Notes: a model not told the origin generated them from the sequence alone. Shown: positions 28,265 to 37,241, counted from the first letter of the stretch. The stretch: 64,000 bases of DNA from Brachyspira murdochii DSM 12563 (GCF_000092845.1 NC_014150.1:186001-250000); one strand, 5' to 3'. A program made the numbers and translations.

Positions 28265-29308
28265 ATGAAAAAAACATTAAAACTTATTATTACGCTATTA
28301 ATTGCAGTTACAAGTTTGTTCATATTAGCCTCATGTGCTAATAAAGGCGGAGCATCTTCTGGAGATGCCAAAACATTAAAAGTAGCTGTAATGCCGTTTT
28401 TAAACTCTGTACCTATTGAGTATATGATAAATAACAAATTGGATCAAAAATATGGTTTTACAATAGAAACTGTATATTTCCCATCAGGCGGTCCTATGAA
28501 TGAAGCATTAGGTGCTGGTTTATGGGAAGTTGGTACTTTGAGTGCTGCTTCTGTTTATTCTTTAGCTAATTATAATGCTCATGTTGTTGCTGATATAGGT
28601 CACTCTGAAGGCGGAATAGAAGTATTAGTTAATCCTGACTCTGACATTTTAACTGTAAAAGGTGTTAATAAAGACTTTCCAGAAGTTTATGGAGATGCTG
28701 CTACATTAAAAGGAAAAACTATAGCTGTACCTACTGGAACAATATCACATTTAAATGTTATACATTGGTTAAGAGCTATAAATGTTGATCCTAATACAGT
28801 TAATATAGTTCATATGGAATTCCCTCAGGCATATCAGGCATTAAAAGCAAAAAAAATAGATGCAGCAGCTTTAAATCCTCCTACTTCTTTCTCTGCTGAA
28901 GCTGACGGAATGAAAATAGTTTCAAGTTTAACTACATTAAATATACCTCAGTTTGACTCAATAATAGTTTCAGATGAAGCATATAATAATAAAAAAGATA
29001 CTATAGTTTTATATATTAAAGCATTCTTAGAAGCATGCGATGCTTTGCAGGCAGATACTAATATGGCAGCAGAAGAATTATTAAATTGGTATACAAAAAA
29101 CGGCTCAAGCTCTACTATAGAGGCATGTCAGTCTGAAGTATCTACTCGTCCTTTTGTTACTACAGAAGAAATTAAAAATATAAAAACAGGTGATTCTGTA
29201 AGAATAACAGCTGACTTCTTTGCAAGCCAATCACTTATTACAGAAGATAAATTGCCTATTGTTGATAAAAATGTAGATACTGAATTATTAAATAAAGCAT
29301 TGAATTAA
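28265..29308 (+). CDS. ABC transporter substrate-binding lipoprotein, SsuA/TauA/NMT1-like
   Basis: 347 residues. A signal with lipobox ILASC (Cys near residue 24) anchors it to the outer face of the inner membrane. The mature part starts with a strand typical of this group (LKVAVMPFLNSVPIEYMI) and contains LKGKTIAVPTGTISH and ALKAKKIDAAALNPP, the two hinge-flanking regions of SsuA/TauA/ThiY-type binding proteins for sulfonates, taurine, nitrate or thiamine precursors. AAGGAG lies 9 bases before the ATG. It follows the sulfatase by 41 bases and is followed by two permeases and two ATPases, so it is the only receptor of this importer. A sulfated or sulfonated ligand is plausible by context only. 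Confidence 0.88.
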   Translation: MKKTLKLIITLLIAVTSLFILASCANKGGASSGDAKTLKVAVMPFLNSVPIEYMINNKLDQKYGFTIETVYFPSGGPMNEALGAGLWEVGTLSAASVYSLANYNAHVVADIGHSEGGIEVLVNPDSDILTVKGVNKDFPEVYGDAATLKGKTIAVPTGTISHLNVIHWLRAINVDPNTVNIVHMEFPQAYQALKAKKIDAAALNPPTSFSAEADGMKIVSSLTTLNIPQFDSIIVSDEAYNNKKDTIVLYIKAFLEACDALQADTNMAAEELLNWYTKNGSSSTIEACQSEVSTRPFVTTEEIKNIKTGDSVRITADFFASQSLITEDKLPIVDKNVDTELLNKALN

Positions 29309-29341
29309 TAATAATTATATAATTGTAAAGGACTTTATATT

Positions 29342-30175
29342 ATGGAAGAGAATATAATAATTAATTCCTCACTTAAAGAAAAAGAAAAAATCGTCATAGC
29401 CAATAAAAAAAGAGAGAGAAATAAATTTTTTATTATATCTGTAATATCTGTTGTAATATTTCTTATAATATGGCAGTTAATAACAGATGTATTTAAATTA
29501 TTTCCTTCATATTCTCTTCCAAGTCCTTATACAGTTTTTAAATCTTTTATTTATAAACTTACAAACAAAGCACCAGATAATGGTACATTATTCCAACATA
29601 TATTAGCTTCTTTGCAAGTAGCATTAACTGGTTATTTTTTAGGTGCTGCCATAGGAATACCGCTTGGAATATGTATGGCTTGGTTTAAAAAATTCAATTT
29701 AGTAGCAACTCCATTATTCGACCTTATAAGACCAATACCTACTATAGCATGGATACCTATGATGATATTATGGTTCGGTATAGGATTAGGAGCAAAATCA
29801 GCAATAGTATTTATGTCAGCATTTGTACCTTGTGTTATTAACACATACAGCGGAATAAAAGCTACTACACAGGTACATTTATGGGTTGCTCAGACTTTTG
29901 GAGCTTCAAGAGGGCAAATGCTTAAAGAAGTTGCAATACCTACAGCTTTACCTTATATATTTACAGGACTTAGAGTATCATTGGGGGCTTCTTGGACTTC
30001 TTTATGTGCTGCTGAAATGCTTGCAGCAAGCAGAGGTTTGGGATTTATGATACAGTTAAATAGGCAATTAGCTAGGGCTGATTTAATAATAGTTGGTATG
30101 CTCACAATAGGTGCAGTAGGTGCTATTCTATCAGTGGGATTAGGATATTTAGAGAAAAAATTTGTTAAGAGATGA
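29342..30175 (+). CDS. ABC transporter permease 1, SsuC/TauC-like
   Basis: 277 residues with about six membrane segments after a basic cytoplasmic N-terminus (KKRERNK). The coupling-helix region (VAQTFGASRGQMLKEVAIPTALPYIFTGLR) is the EAA-loop motif contacting the ATPase. FDLIRPIPTIAWIPMMILWFGIG is a hallmark stretch of the SsuC/TauC/NrtB permeases. Ribosome site AAGGA is 10 bases upstream. A paralogue lies 12 bases downstream, so the channel is most likely a heterodimer, unlike the homodimer of typical SsuC systems. Confidence 0.9.
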   Translation: MEENIIINSSLKEKEKIVIANKKRERNKFFIISVISVVIFLIIWQLITDVFKLFPSYSLPSPYTVFKSFIYKLTNKAPDNGTLFQHILASLQVALTGYFLGAAIGIPLGICMAWFKKFNLVATPLFDLIRPIPTIAWIPMMILWFGIGLGAKSAIVFMSAFVPCVINTYSGIKATTQVHLWVAQTFGASRGQMLKEVAIPTALPYIFTGLRVSLGASWTSLCAAEMLAASRGLGFMIQLNRQLARADLIIVGMLTIGAVGAILSVGLGYLEKKFVKR

Positions 30176-30187
30176 TAAGGGGCATTT

Positions 30188-30982
30188 ATGAAAGATAAAA
30201 AAAGAATTAAATTATCTGATTTTGAGAAACCTATTTGGGCAATCATATCCATAGCAGGATTTTTAATTGTATGGCAATTATTAACAACTTATACCCCTAT
30301 AAAAATAACAACACCTAAACCGTTAGAAGTATTTAAATTTCTACTATGGAGTATAAATCATAATATAGGACAGCAAACCATATTAGGGCATGTACTAATA
30401 AGTATATTCAGAGTATTAGCAGGATTTGCAATAGGTGCTGTAACAGGAATTATACTTGGTATATCTATGGGAGTAAATAAATATGTAAGAGCTGTAGTGA
30501 GACCATTTTTTGAAGTATTCAGACAAATACCTCCTATAGCTTGGATACCTATGGCTATACTTTGGTTCGGAATAGGGGAGGTTCCAAAAATATTTATAAT
30601 ATTTATTGGTACTTTTGTTAATGTTACTTTAAACGCTTATGCAGGAAGTTCTCAGGTTAATCCTACTCTAATAGGTGCAGCTAAAATGCTTGGCTCAAAT
30701 GATAGAGATATATTTTTGCATGTTATACTTCCAGCTTCAGTACCTCAAATATTTAATGGTATGCAGGTAGGATTTTCAGTAAGCTGGATGGGTGTATTAG
30801 CTGCTGAAATGGTGAGTTCATTTGCTGGTGTAGGCTGGGTTATAATAAGAGGGTCTGATACAGCAAATATTCCTCAGGTTTTGGCTGGTATGATAACTAT
30901 AGGTATAGTTGGTTTATTATTATCTTCTTTAATGAGATATATAGAGAAAAGATTAACTATTTGGAATTCTACAGGAATATAA
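30188..30982 (+). CDS. ABC transporter permease 2, SsuC/TauC-like
   Basis: 264 residues, about six membrane segments, with the same hallmarks as permease 1: FFEVFRQIPPIAWIPMAILWFGIG and an EAA-type loop (GAAKMLGSNDRDIFLHVILPASVPQIF). AAGGGG just before the start gives a good ribosome site. It is clearly a paralogue of the preceding gene but well diverged, which points to a stable heteromeric channel rather than a recent duplication. Confidence 0.9.
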   Translation: MKDKKRIKLSDFEKPIWAIISIAGFLIVWQLLTTYTPIKITTPKPLEVFKFLLWSINHNIGQQTILGHVLISIFRVLAGFAIGAVTGIILGISMGVNKYVRAVVRPFFEVFRQIPPIAWIPMAILWFGIGEVPKIFIIFIGTFVNVTLNAYAGSSQVNPTLIGAAKMLGSNDRDIFLHVILPASVPQIFNGMQVGFSVSWMGVLAAEMVSSFAGVGWVIIRGSDTANIPQVLAGMITIGIVGLLLSSLMRYIEKRLTIWNSTGI

Positions 30983-31001
30983 AATTAATTTAGGTTGTGT
31001 T

Positions 31002-31760
31002 ATGGAAAATAAAACTATTATAAAAATGAATCATGTAAATAAAGTATTTTTCAGCGAACATGGATATAAAGAGGTTATAAAAGATATTAATCTTGAAGTT
31101 AAAGAAAATGAATTTGTAGTATTATTCGGACCAGGTCAATGTGGAAAAACTACATTAATAAATTTAATAGCAGGATTAGAAACATCTGAAGACTCTGACA
31201 TAGTAGTTAATGGCAAAAAGGTAACAGCACCGCACCCTGAAAGAGGAGTTGTATATCAGACTACAGCTTTATTTCCATTTTTAACTGTTATGGAAAATGT
31301 AGAGTTCGGTCCTAGAGCAAGAGGCATACCAAAAAAAGAAAGAAGAGAAAAAGCCAAATATTATATAGATTTAGTAGGTCTTAACGGATTTGAAAATAGT
31401 TACCCTAATCAGTTATCAGGAGGTATGAGGCAGAGAGTGGGTATAGCTAGAGCTTACTGCAATGAACCTGTTGTAATGCTTCTTGATGAGCCTTTCGGAC
31501 ATTTGGATGCCCAAACAAGGTATATGATGGAAGAAGAAATTGAAAAAATTTGGCAGAAAGAAAAAAGAACTGTTGTATTTGTTACTAATAATATTGAAGA
31601 GGCTGTATATTTAGGTGATAGAATAATACTTCTTACAAATTGTCCTACAGTTGTAAAAAAAGAATATATTATAGATTTGCCTAGACCTAGAAAATTAACA
31701 GACCCTAATTTCTTAAAAATTAGAAATGAAATAAATGACAATATGGATATAACTTTATAA
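31002..31760 (+). CDS. ABC transporter ATPase 1, SsuB/TauB-like, with degenerate ATP-site residues
   Basis: 252 residues. Walker A is GPGQCGKT (43-50), where the usual second Gly is Gln. The signature is a normal LSGGM (138-142). Walker B is VVMLLDE (157-163). The H-loop histidine, normally T-H-[DN], is Asn 196 (TNNIEEA). This subunit therefore offers a good signature motif but a poor nucleotide-binding face. The next gene encodes the complementary half. It energises uptake by the two permeases. Its stop is followed after 19 bases by ATPase 2. Confidence 0.9.
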   Translation: MENKTIIKMNHVNKVFFSEHGYKEVIKDINLEVKENEFVVLFGPGQCGKTTLINLIAGLETSEDSDIVVNGKKVTAPHPERGVVYQTTALFPFLTVMENVEFGPRARGIPKKERREKAKYYIDLVGLNGFENSYPNQLSGGMRQRVGIARAYCNEPVVMLLDEPFGHLDAQTRYMMEEEIEKIWQKEKRTVVFVTNNIEEAVYLGDRIILLTNCPTVVKKEYIIDLPRPRKLTDPNFLKIRNEINDNMDITL

Positions 31761-31779
31761 CATTAAAAAGGATATACTT

Positions 31780-32532
31780 ATGACAAATGATACTAGAGAA
31801 GTTAAAGTAAAAGTTTCAAGACTTACAAAAAAATTCGGCGATTTATTGGTTTTAAATGATATATCATTTGATGTTATGAAAGGTGAGTTTTTATGCATAG
31901 TAGGTCCTACAGGATGCGGTAAAACTACATTCTTAAACAGCCTTACTAAACTATATAAACCAACTTATGGAGCTATACGAATAGATGGTGAACATGTAGA
32001 TTTGAAAAAACATGATATAGCATATATATTTCAGGAATATTCTACTATGCCTTGGCTCAAAGTAGAAGAAAATATTAAATTCGGATTAAAAATAAAAAAA
32101 CTGCCTCAGGATATAATAAATGAAAGGGCTGATAAGGTTATAAAAATGGTAGGGCTTGAAAAGTTTAGAAATTTTTATCCAAGCGAACTATCTGCTAGTA
32201 TGCTTCAAAGAGTTGTTATAGCTAGGGCATTTGCTGTAGAACCAGAACTTCTTTTAATGGATGAGCCTTATGGACAATTAGATGTATCTTTAAGGTTTAA
32301 ATTAGAAGATGAGCTTTTAAATATATGGAAAACTTTAGGAACTACAATAATATTCATTACTCATAATATTGAGGAAGCAGTTTATTTGGGAGAAAGAGTT
32401 TTGGTATTGACTAATAAGCCTACATCCATAAAAAAAGAAATACATATAGATTTGCAGCATCCAAGAAATATTGCTGACCCTAAATTTGTTGAATACAGAG
32501 AAGAGATAACTGAACTTATAAAGTGGTGGTAA
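31780..32532 (+). CDS. ABC transporter ATPase 2, SsuB/TauB-like, with degenerate signature motif
   Basis: 250 residues. Walker A GPTGCGKT (42-49), Walker B LLLMDE (157-162) and H-loop His 195 (THNIEEA) are intact. The signature motif is LSASM (137-141) instead of LSGGQ/M. AAGGAT before the ATG serves as ribosome site. It is the last gene of the operon; no clear terminator lies in the 45 bases before the convergent LacI gene. Paired with ATPase 1 it should form one competent and one degenerate ATP site. Confidence 0.9.
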   Translation: MTNDTREVKVKVSRLTKKFGDLLVLNDISFDVMKGEFLCIVGPTGCGKTTFLNSLTKLYKPTYGAIRIDGEHVDLKKHDIAYIFQEYSTMPWLKVEENIKFGLKIKKLPQDIINERADKVIKMVGLEKFRNFYPSELSASMLQRVVIARAFAVEPELLLMDEPYGQLDVSLRFKLEDELLNIWKTLGTTIIFITHNIEEAVYLGERVLVLTNKPTSIKKEIHIDLQHPRNIADPKFVEYREEITELIKWW

Positions 32533-32577
32533 AATATTTATTAATACATAACTAAAAATAAATAATTAATATAATTA

Positions 32578-33612
32578 CTATAATAAATTTTCTCTGAATA
32601 TCACCTGTGTTTCTATATATGTATATCTTTTATCTGGTATAGTTTTTGTGAGTAAATATTCAAATAAAACTTTTATTGCTCTGTAACCTTGTTCTTTAGG
32701 GTTTTGTGTTATTGAAGCTATAATACCTCTGTCCAAAAGTCCATCTTGTACAACCTCTGAAAAATCATAAGTAATAATTTTTATTTTATTATAAAGTCCT
32801 AATTCTTTAATAGCATTTATAACATATTTACTAGTTTCAGCCCCCGGACATATAACAACATCTGTATTACTATATTTTAATAAACAATCTTTACTTTTAT
32901 TAAAATTAAGATTATTGTCTTTTTCCATTTCTATTACAGATTGAAGCCTAACATTTTGATAGTCTGTTTTGAGTCTGTACGACAAACTATCAACACGTTT
33001 TTTATTACCTAGCATTTTATTAAAATTGTTAGAAAATACAAGTAAATTAATAGGACTCCCATTAGATATAATATTTAAAAGAGAAGCTGCTATCTCTCCT
33101 GCCAAATCATAATTACATCCAACATATGCTATACAATCATTACTATTTACAAAAGAGTTTAAAAGCACTATAGGAAAATTATTATGATGAAGCTCTGATA
33201 TTTTTTTTATAACTCTATTATCATTTATAGCAACTATTGCCATAGCATTAGCACCTTCTTTTACAGCATCATCTATAAGTTCTAACTGATTATCTGCATC
33301 AAAATCTTTACAGCGTTTTATAATAATAGACATTCCAAACTCTTCTATTTCTTTTCCTGCAATCTCTATGCCTTTTATAACATCTTCAAAAAACACATTA
33401 TTATAAGTATTGAGTACAGCAGCTATTTTGAATTTCTTTTTTCTTATGGCAAGAGATTTAGCTATTTTATCTGGCTTGTAGTTTAATGATTTAGCAATAT
33501 CAAGTATTTTTTGTTCAACTTCAGGATCAATACGTCCTCTATTATTTAAAGCCCTATCTACAGTTCCTATTGAAACTCCTGCAAGTTTGGCTATTTCTCT
33601 TATAGTGGCCAT
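32578..33612 (-). CDS. LacI-family transcriptional regulator
   Basis: 344 residues. The N-terminal ~50 residues form the LacI DNA-binding domain (TIREIAKLAGVSIGTVDRALN, then a hinge helix region ending KIAKSLA). The rest is a periplasmic-binding-protein-like effector domain (Peripla_BP type, with VCPGAETSKYVINAIKELG and ITQNPKEQGYRAI), which binds a small ligand, often a sugar. AGGA lies 8 bases before the ATG. It is convergent with the sulfatase/ABC operon and may control it, but no matching operator could be picked out at that promoter. It could equally regulate a distant locus. Confidence 0.9.
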   Translation of the reverse strand: MATIREIAKLAGVSIGTVDRALNNRGRIDPEVEQKILDIAKSLNYKPDKIAKSLAIRKKKFKIAAVLNTYNNVFFEDVIKGIEIAGKEIEEFGMSIIIKRCKDFDADNQLELIDDAVKEGANAMAIVAINDNRVIKKISELHHNNFPIVLLNSFVNSNDCIAYVGCNYDLAGEIAASLLNIISNGSPINLLVFSNNFNKMLGNKKRVDSLSYRLKTDYQNVRLQSVIEMEKDNNLNFNKSKDCLLKYSNTDVVICPGAETSKYVINAIKELGLYNKIKIITYDFSEVVQDGLLDRGIIASITQNPKEQGYRAIKVLFEYLLTKTIPDKRYTYIETQVIFRENLL

Positions 33613-33646
33613 GTTAAAATCCTGTTTTATTTAGTTTTATAAACAT

Positions 33647-33675
33647 AATATAATGATTTTATTTTTTTATGTCAA
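33647..33675 (-). promoter_or_regulatory. Sigma-70 promoter of the LacI-family regulator gene
   Basis: Minus strand: TTGACA at 33670-33675, a 17-base spacer, TATATT at 33647-33652. The start should fall near 33640, about 28 bases before the ATG. Confidence 0.7.
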
Positions 33676-34487
33676 ATATTTTTATTATAATTTTTAATTA
33701 TATACAAAAATATAATATTAAAAAAATAATAAAAAATTGAATACCACGCTTAATAAAAATCATAGCAAAATATAACTTGATAAAAGTAGGCTAGGGGAAT
33801 ATATTTATTTTTTAACATACCTAGTGATGTAGTAAAGAAAAAAAAGGCAGTATATATTCGTTATTATCTTACATTAAAATAAATGATAATATAGTGTTTA
33901 AAAATACTTTAGAAAATTCTAATTGTATAGCATAAAATTACATATTTAAAATATAAAACGCAGTTCTTTCTCACAACAAATTTATTATACAAATACAATC
34001 TAAAGATATTTACTTCATAGATACATAAAATAACTTGAGTTCAAGACTAAGCCATGATATAATATATAAAAAATTGCTTTTTGACAAACTGTGTTGTTTG
34101 AGTATATATTGGCTAATATTTCTTTATAATACATAAGATGATATGATTACATAATCTCAATTTGTATTTATCCAGCATAAAATTCAAACTATGATTTACC
34201 TTCTAATACTGCAGAAAAATTATTATAAATGATATATAGTAAAATTATTAATTAATATTTGTATTAAATAAATGATAAAAAAAGTTAAAATTTATATTCC
34301 GATAATGTATATTATGTTAACTTATGCATGTTATTTTTTTATAGACTTTATTATGATATTGATAATAAACCCAATAATAAAGAATATAGTTATCATCGAT
34401 TTTCCATTTTTTAATCCTTAAAGTTATTATGTTTTTATAATAAATAAAAAAATTAAAAAGTATATAACAAGCAATTTTCGTTAACAA
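33676..34487. other. Gene-poor AT-rich region of about 0.8 kb
   Basis: No frame here has both a ribosome site and protein-like composition. A minus-strand frame at 34317-34523 is rejected because it runs through the promoter of the next gene. A TTGACA (from about 34082) with an AT-rich hexamer 16 bases on looks promoter-like but precedes no gene; a small RNA cannot be excluded. The stretch TAGGCTAGGGGA at 33787-33798 recurs inverted near 35551-35563. ATTATGTTAA at 34311-34320 matches the half-site at the giant gene promoter. Confidence 0.4.
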
Positions 34488-34516
34488 TTGAACTTTTTTA
34501 TATATTATAGTATAAT
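34488..34516 (+). promoter_or_regulatory. Sigma-70 promoter of the 34558 lipoprotein gene
   Basis: TTGAAC at 34488-34493, a 17-base spacer and perfect TATAAT at 34511-34516. The leader to the ATG is about 35 bases. Confidence 0.68.
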
Positions 34517-34557
34517 CTGTCATTAATAAAGAAAAATAAAATTACGGATATGCACTA

Positions 34558-35085
34558 ATGAAAAAAATAACACTTTTTTTAATATTAAGTTTAATAATTA
34601 TATCATGTAAAAATGACGGCGGATCTATATACGCTATGGAGAAAAGATATAAAAATTTCTTGAATATACTTCCAACTGATATAAGGAGCGACTATACATT
34701 AGAATCTGATAAATACGGTAATATGTACAAAGAATGGATTAATGAGTTTAATGCATGGACTGAAAATACATTAAATACAGAAGTACAAAGAGAACAAGAA
34801 ATATCATCAAGAATAACACCAGACAAGATAGAATACGCACTCGAAACTTTAACGAGCAAAGACTATGAGAGAAATCTTCCTGTAGAACTTATGTCTAAAG
34901 TAAAGGCACATACAGATGAATTATCATCAAAAATAGAAGCATTAGAAAAAGATGAGGCTTTTTCTAATGCTATGATAAAACTAAAAAAGGATGAGGCTGT
35001 AGAAAACTTTACTACAAAAGATACTATATTTTACTATGTTTGGAACTATTTAATAACAATAGACAGACCAAGACGTTTTCAGTAA
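34558..35085 (+). CDS. Small lipoprotein, function unknown
   Basis: 175 residues. A hydrophobic signal with lipobox IIISC (Cys 17) marks a lipoprotein. The mature part is charged and mostly helical, with no Cys, a Trp-containing stretch (YKEWINEFNAWTENT), and a Lys/Glu-rich helix before the C-terminal DTIFYYVWNYL. I do not recognise the family. It stands alone in a gene-poor region with its own promoter. The ribosome site is weak (CGGA). Confidence 0.8.
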   Translation: MKKITLFLILSLIIISCKNDGGSIYAMEKRYKNFLNILPTDIRSDYTLESDKYGNMYKEWINEFNAWTENTLNTEVQREQEISSRITPDKIEYALETLTSKDYERNLPVELMSKVKAHTDELSSKIEALEKDEAFSNAMIKLKKDEAVENFTTKDTIFYYVWNYLITIDRPRRFQ

Positions 35086-35626
35086 TATTGCTTTTAATTA
35101 TTTAAACCTAATTTCCAATCTAATAAGTTTAGGGAGTATTATATTGTACAAATTTTACTGGAATAATTATATGCTGTTATGAAAATAATAAAAAATATAT
35201 TCTCTGATATCAGATGATAATAAATATTTATAGTAAAAAATCATATTAATATATAAATATTGAGTATTTATATGAATGGCATCAAAAATAATCTTGCTGT
35301 GCAGATAATATAAACTTAAAATATAGTACAAACAATTATAAATAAAATTAGTTTATCATTTCTTTAAGCATATCTTTTAAAAATATTATCCTAAATATCA
35401 ATATGACTTTTATATGAATTCAATTTATCTGTATTTAATATTGAACTAGCATTTATTTTACCACCGATATTTGGTAATAAATTTCTGTAGATATATAATA
35501 GTTTGCAACAAGACTTCATAAAATTTTATTATTAAAATATTTTACTATATCCCCTAGCCTAACTTCCTGCCATTCTTTTTGATTTTTTACCATTATTTAA
35601 AACCTCTAATTACATTATAAAAATAT
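35086..35626. other. Intergenic region of about 0.54 kb
   Basis: AT-rich with no supported gene. Near the right end (35546-35575) lies TATATCCCCTAGCCTA followed by a C-rich stretch. Its core is the reverse complement of bases 33787-33803, perhaps copies of a short dispersed repeat. No transposase remnant was recognised in any frame. Confidence 0.4.
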
Positions 35627-36322
35627 TCAGGAATTTCCTAAAAAGCTGCTGCCTATTCTAACCATATTTGAACCATGTTTTATAGCTAGTTCATAGTCAG
35701 ATGACATACCCATTGAAAGAATTGATAAAGTATTATTATATTTTTTATTTATTTCCTTATATATTAGGTTAAGATGCTCGAATTCTTCCTCTATAACATA
35801 ACTATCTTCTGTATCTTTTCCTATAGCCATTAATCCTTTTACTGATATATTAGGCATTTTCATAATATTCTCATATACACCTATATAGTCATCTGCTGTA
35901 AATCCGCCCTTCTGAACTTCATCACTTATATTAAACTGAAGAAGTATATCCTGTACCTTATTATTTTTTAATGCCTCTTTATTTATACATTCGGCTATCT
36001 CTATAGAATCTACACTCTGTATCAAATCTGCGTATTTTACTATATATTTTACTTTATTGCTTTGTATGCGTCCTATAAAGTGCCATTTTACATTATCTTT
36101 TATTTTACCTATCTCCCCTACCCTATCTCTCAAACTCTGTGCCTTACTCTCTCCCAATGGCAAGTCTATATTTAATGACAAAAACTCTTTTATTGTTTCA
36201 ATAGAAGAATATTTACTTACCGCTACTAAACTTACATCATAATTTATATTATACTTCTCTTTTATTCTGTTAATATTATCTTCTATCAAATTATATCTTT
36301 TTAAAATTTCATCTCTGTTCAT
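35627..36322 (-). CDS. YggS/PROSC-family pyridoxal phosphate homeostasis protein
   Basis: 231 residues, the normal size for YggS. It binds PLP on a single alanine-racemase-like barrel, has no known catalytic reaction, and buffers vitamin B6. Seen: the PLP lysine in VSLVAVSKYSS (Lys 37), WHFIGRIQSNKVKYI, and the C-terminal phosphate-binding segment SMGMSSDYELAIKHGSNMVRIGS. The open frame extends 65 codons further upstream, but that part is Tyr/Leu/Lys-rich and unlike YggS. Homology places the start at ATG 36322. It is a single gene here, often next to division genes elsewhere. Confidence 0.92.
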   Translation of the reverse strand: MNRDEILKRYNLIEDNINRIKEKYNINYDVSLVAVSKYSSIETIKEFLSLNIDLPLGESKAQSLRDRVGEIGKIKDNVKWHFIGRIQSNKVKYIVKYADLIQSVDSIEIAECINKEALKNNKVQDILLQFNISDEVQKGGFTADDYIGVYENIMKMPNISVKGLMAIGKDTEDSYVIEEEFEHLNLIYKEINKKYNNTLSILSMGMSSDYELAIKHGSNMVRIGSSFLGNS

Positions 36323-36713
36323 AATAAAACGCCTGCAAATAAAACCTTGCTTTATTATAAATCTTTTTATTTTTTTTTCAATAAAGTACAATTTTATAAG
36401 AACACTATATAACAATACATATATTAAATTATTTTGATAATTTAATATATAATGTTTTAAATTTTGTAGCTGGGCTTTGTCCCTAACGAAGTACACATTT
36501 TGGTGTAGGCAAACCAAGTTTTTTTACAACTTGTGAATTGCCGCACCATACACAGTATGCATGTATCTAAGAACTCATTTTGTATATTGAATATATAATT
36601 TAGCATCACATAAAATTGATTGTCAAGCACTTTTGAAACAGCTCTAATAAATAAAATAGTAAAGCAAAATTATAAAAATACGATTTATAGTATATTGATA
36701 TTTTATTGATTTC
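36323..36713. other. Intergenic region with a possible decayed dispersed repeat
   Basis: Bases about 36465-36580 are richer in G/C than other spacers and contain small stems such as GGGCTTTGTCCC and TTGGTGTAGGCAAACCAA. From memory this kind of sequence is common between Brachyspira genes, but I could not check it. No coding gene is supported. Confidence 0.35.
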
Positions 36714-36733
36714 ATGTTAAGTTAACATAATAT
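36706..36733 (+). promoter_or_regulatory. Promoter with overlapping palindrome before the yaaR-tsaB pair
   Basis: TTGATT at 36706-36711, a 16-base spacer and TAATAT at 36728-36733. The palindrome ATGTTAA-G-TTAACAT at 36714-36728 fills the spacer and touches the -10. It contains the same TTAACATAAT half-site seen at the giant gene promoter. Operator function is inferred. Confidence 0.45.
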
Positions 36734-36773
36734 ATTTAATTAATTTAATTTTGAAATTATGGAGAAAAAATAA

Positions 36774-37241
36774 ATGAGAGTTCAAGACAGAAGAAACAGA
36801 GAGATGAATTTAAACAGTATACTTATGACTTCTCAAGATGCTTCAATGGCTTCATCTATGAAAGTAGCTGTATCATCATCTCCATTTGCAACGATGCTTG
36901 AAGAAGAAAAAGAAATAAAAAAATACTCTTATGAATTAGACGAATTAAAAAGACAAATATACGATGCCGGGAACCTACTAGAAAAAAGTGCTAATATAAA
37001 AGACTTTCAAAAATTTAGAGACTTAATAAGATCATTAACTGACAAATTAGTAAAAGATGCATATAGGATAAGAATAGTATCATCATATATGAGAAGAGGA
37101 CGCGAATATCAGGTTGTTTCAAAAATCAATGAAGAACTTGATTCATTATATAAATTAATTATGACAGAACAGAAAAACCACATAGCTATAGCAAATAAGG
37201 TAATGCGTCTTAAGGGCTTGGTATTAGATTTAATGTCATGA
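36774..37241 (+). CDS. YaaR/DUF327-family protein
   Basis: 155 residues. The C-terminal ~90 residues fit the DUF327/YaaR family: DFQKFRDLIRSLTDKLVKDA, a basic MRRGREYQVVSKIN, then a helix ending MRLKGLVLDLMS, as in B. subtilis YaaR. The N-terminal ~45 residues are Ser/Met-rich and probably disordered. The molecular function of the family is not established. GGAG lies 9 bases before the ATG. It overlaps tsaB by four bases (ATGA), so the two are translationally coupled. Confidence 0.82.
   Translation: MRVQDRRNREMNLNSILMTSQDASMASSMKVAVSSSPFATMLEEEKEIKKYSYELDELKRQIYDAGNLLEKSANIKDFQKFRDLIRSLTDKLVKDAYRIRIVSSYMRRGREYQVVSKINEELDSLYKLIMTEQKNHIAIANKVMRLKGLVLDLMS

Noticed and set aside
26802-33612. LacI gene as proven regulator of the sulfatase operon with an operator at its promoter
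   Set aside because: No clear LacI-type palindrome with a central CG was found near 26727-26800, so only the neighbourhood supports the link.
34317-34523. 68-codon minus-strand frame upstream of the lipoprotein gene
   Set aside because: It is composed of Tyr, Ile, Lys and Asn codons as expected from AT-rich noise, and it crosses the well-formed promoter at 34488-34516.
36323-36517. 65-codon N-terminal extension of the YggS frame
   Set aside because: It is not homologous to the family, has noise-like composition, overlaps the putative repeat, and the ATG at 36322 matches the usual protein start.
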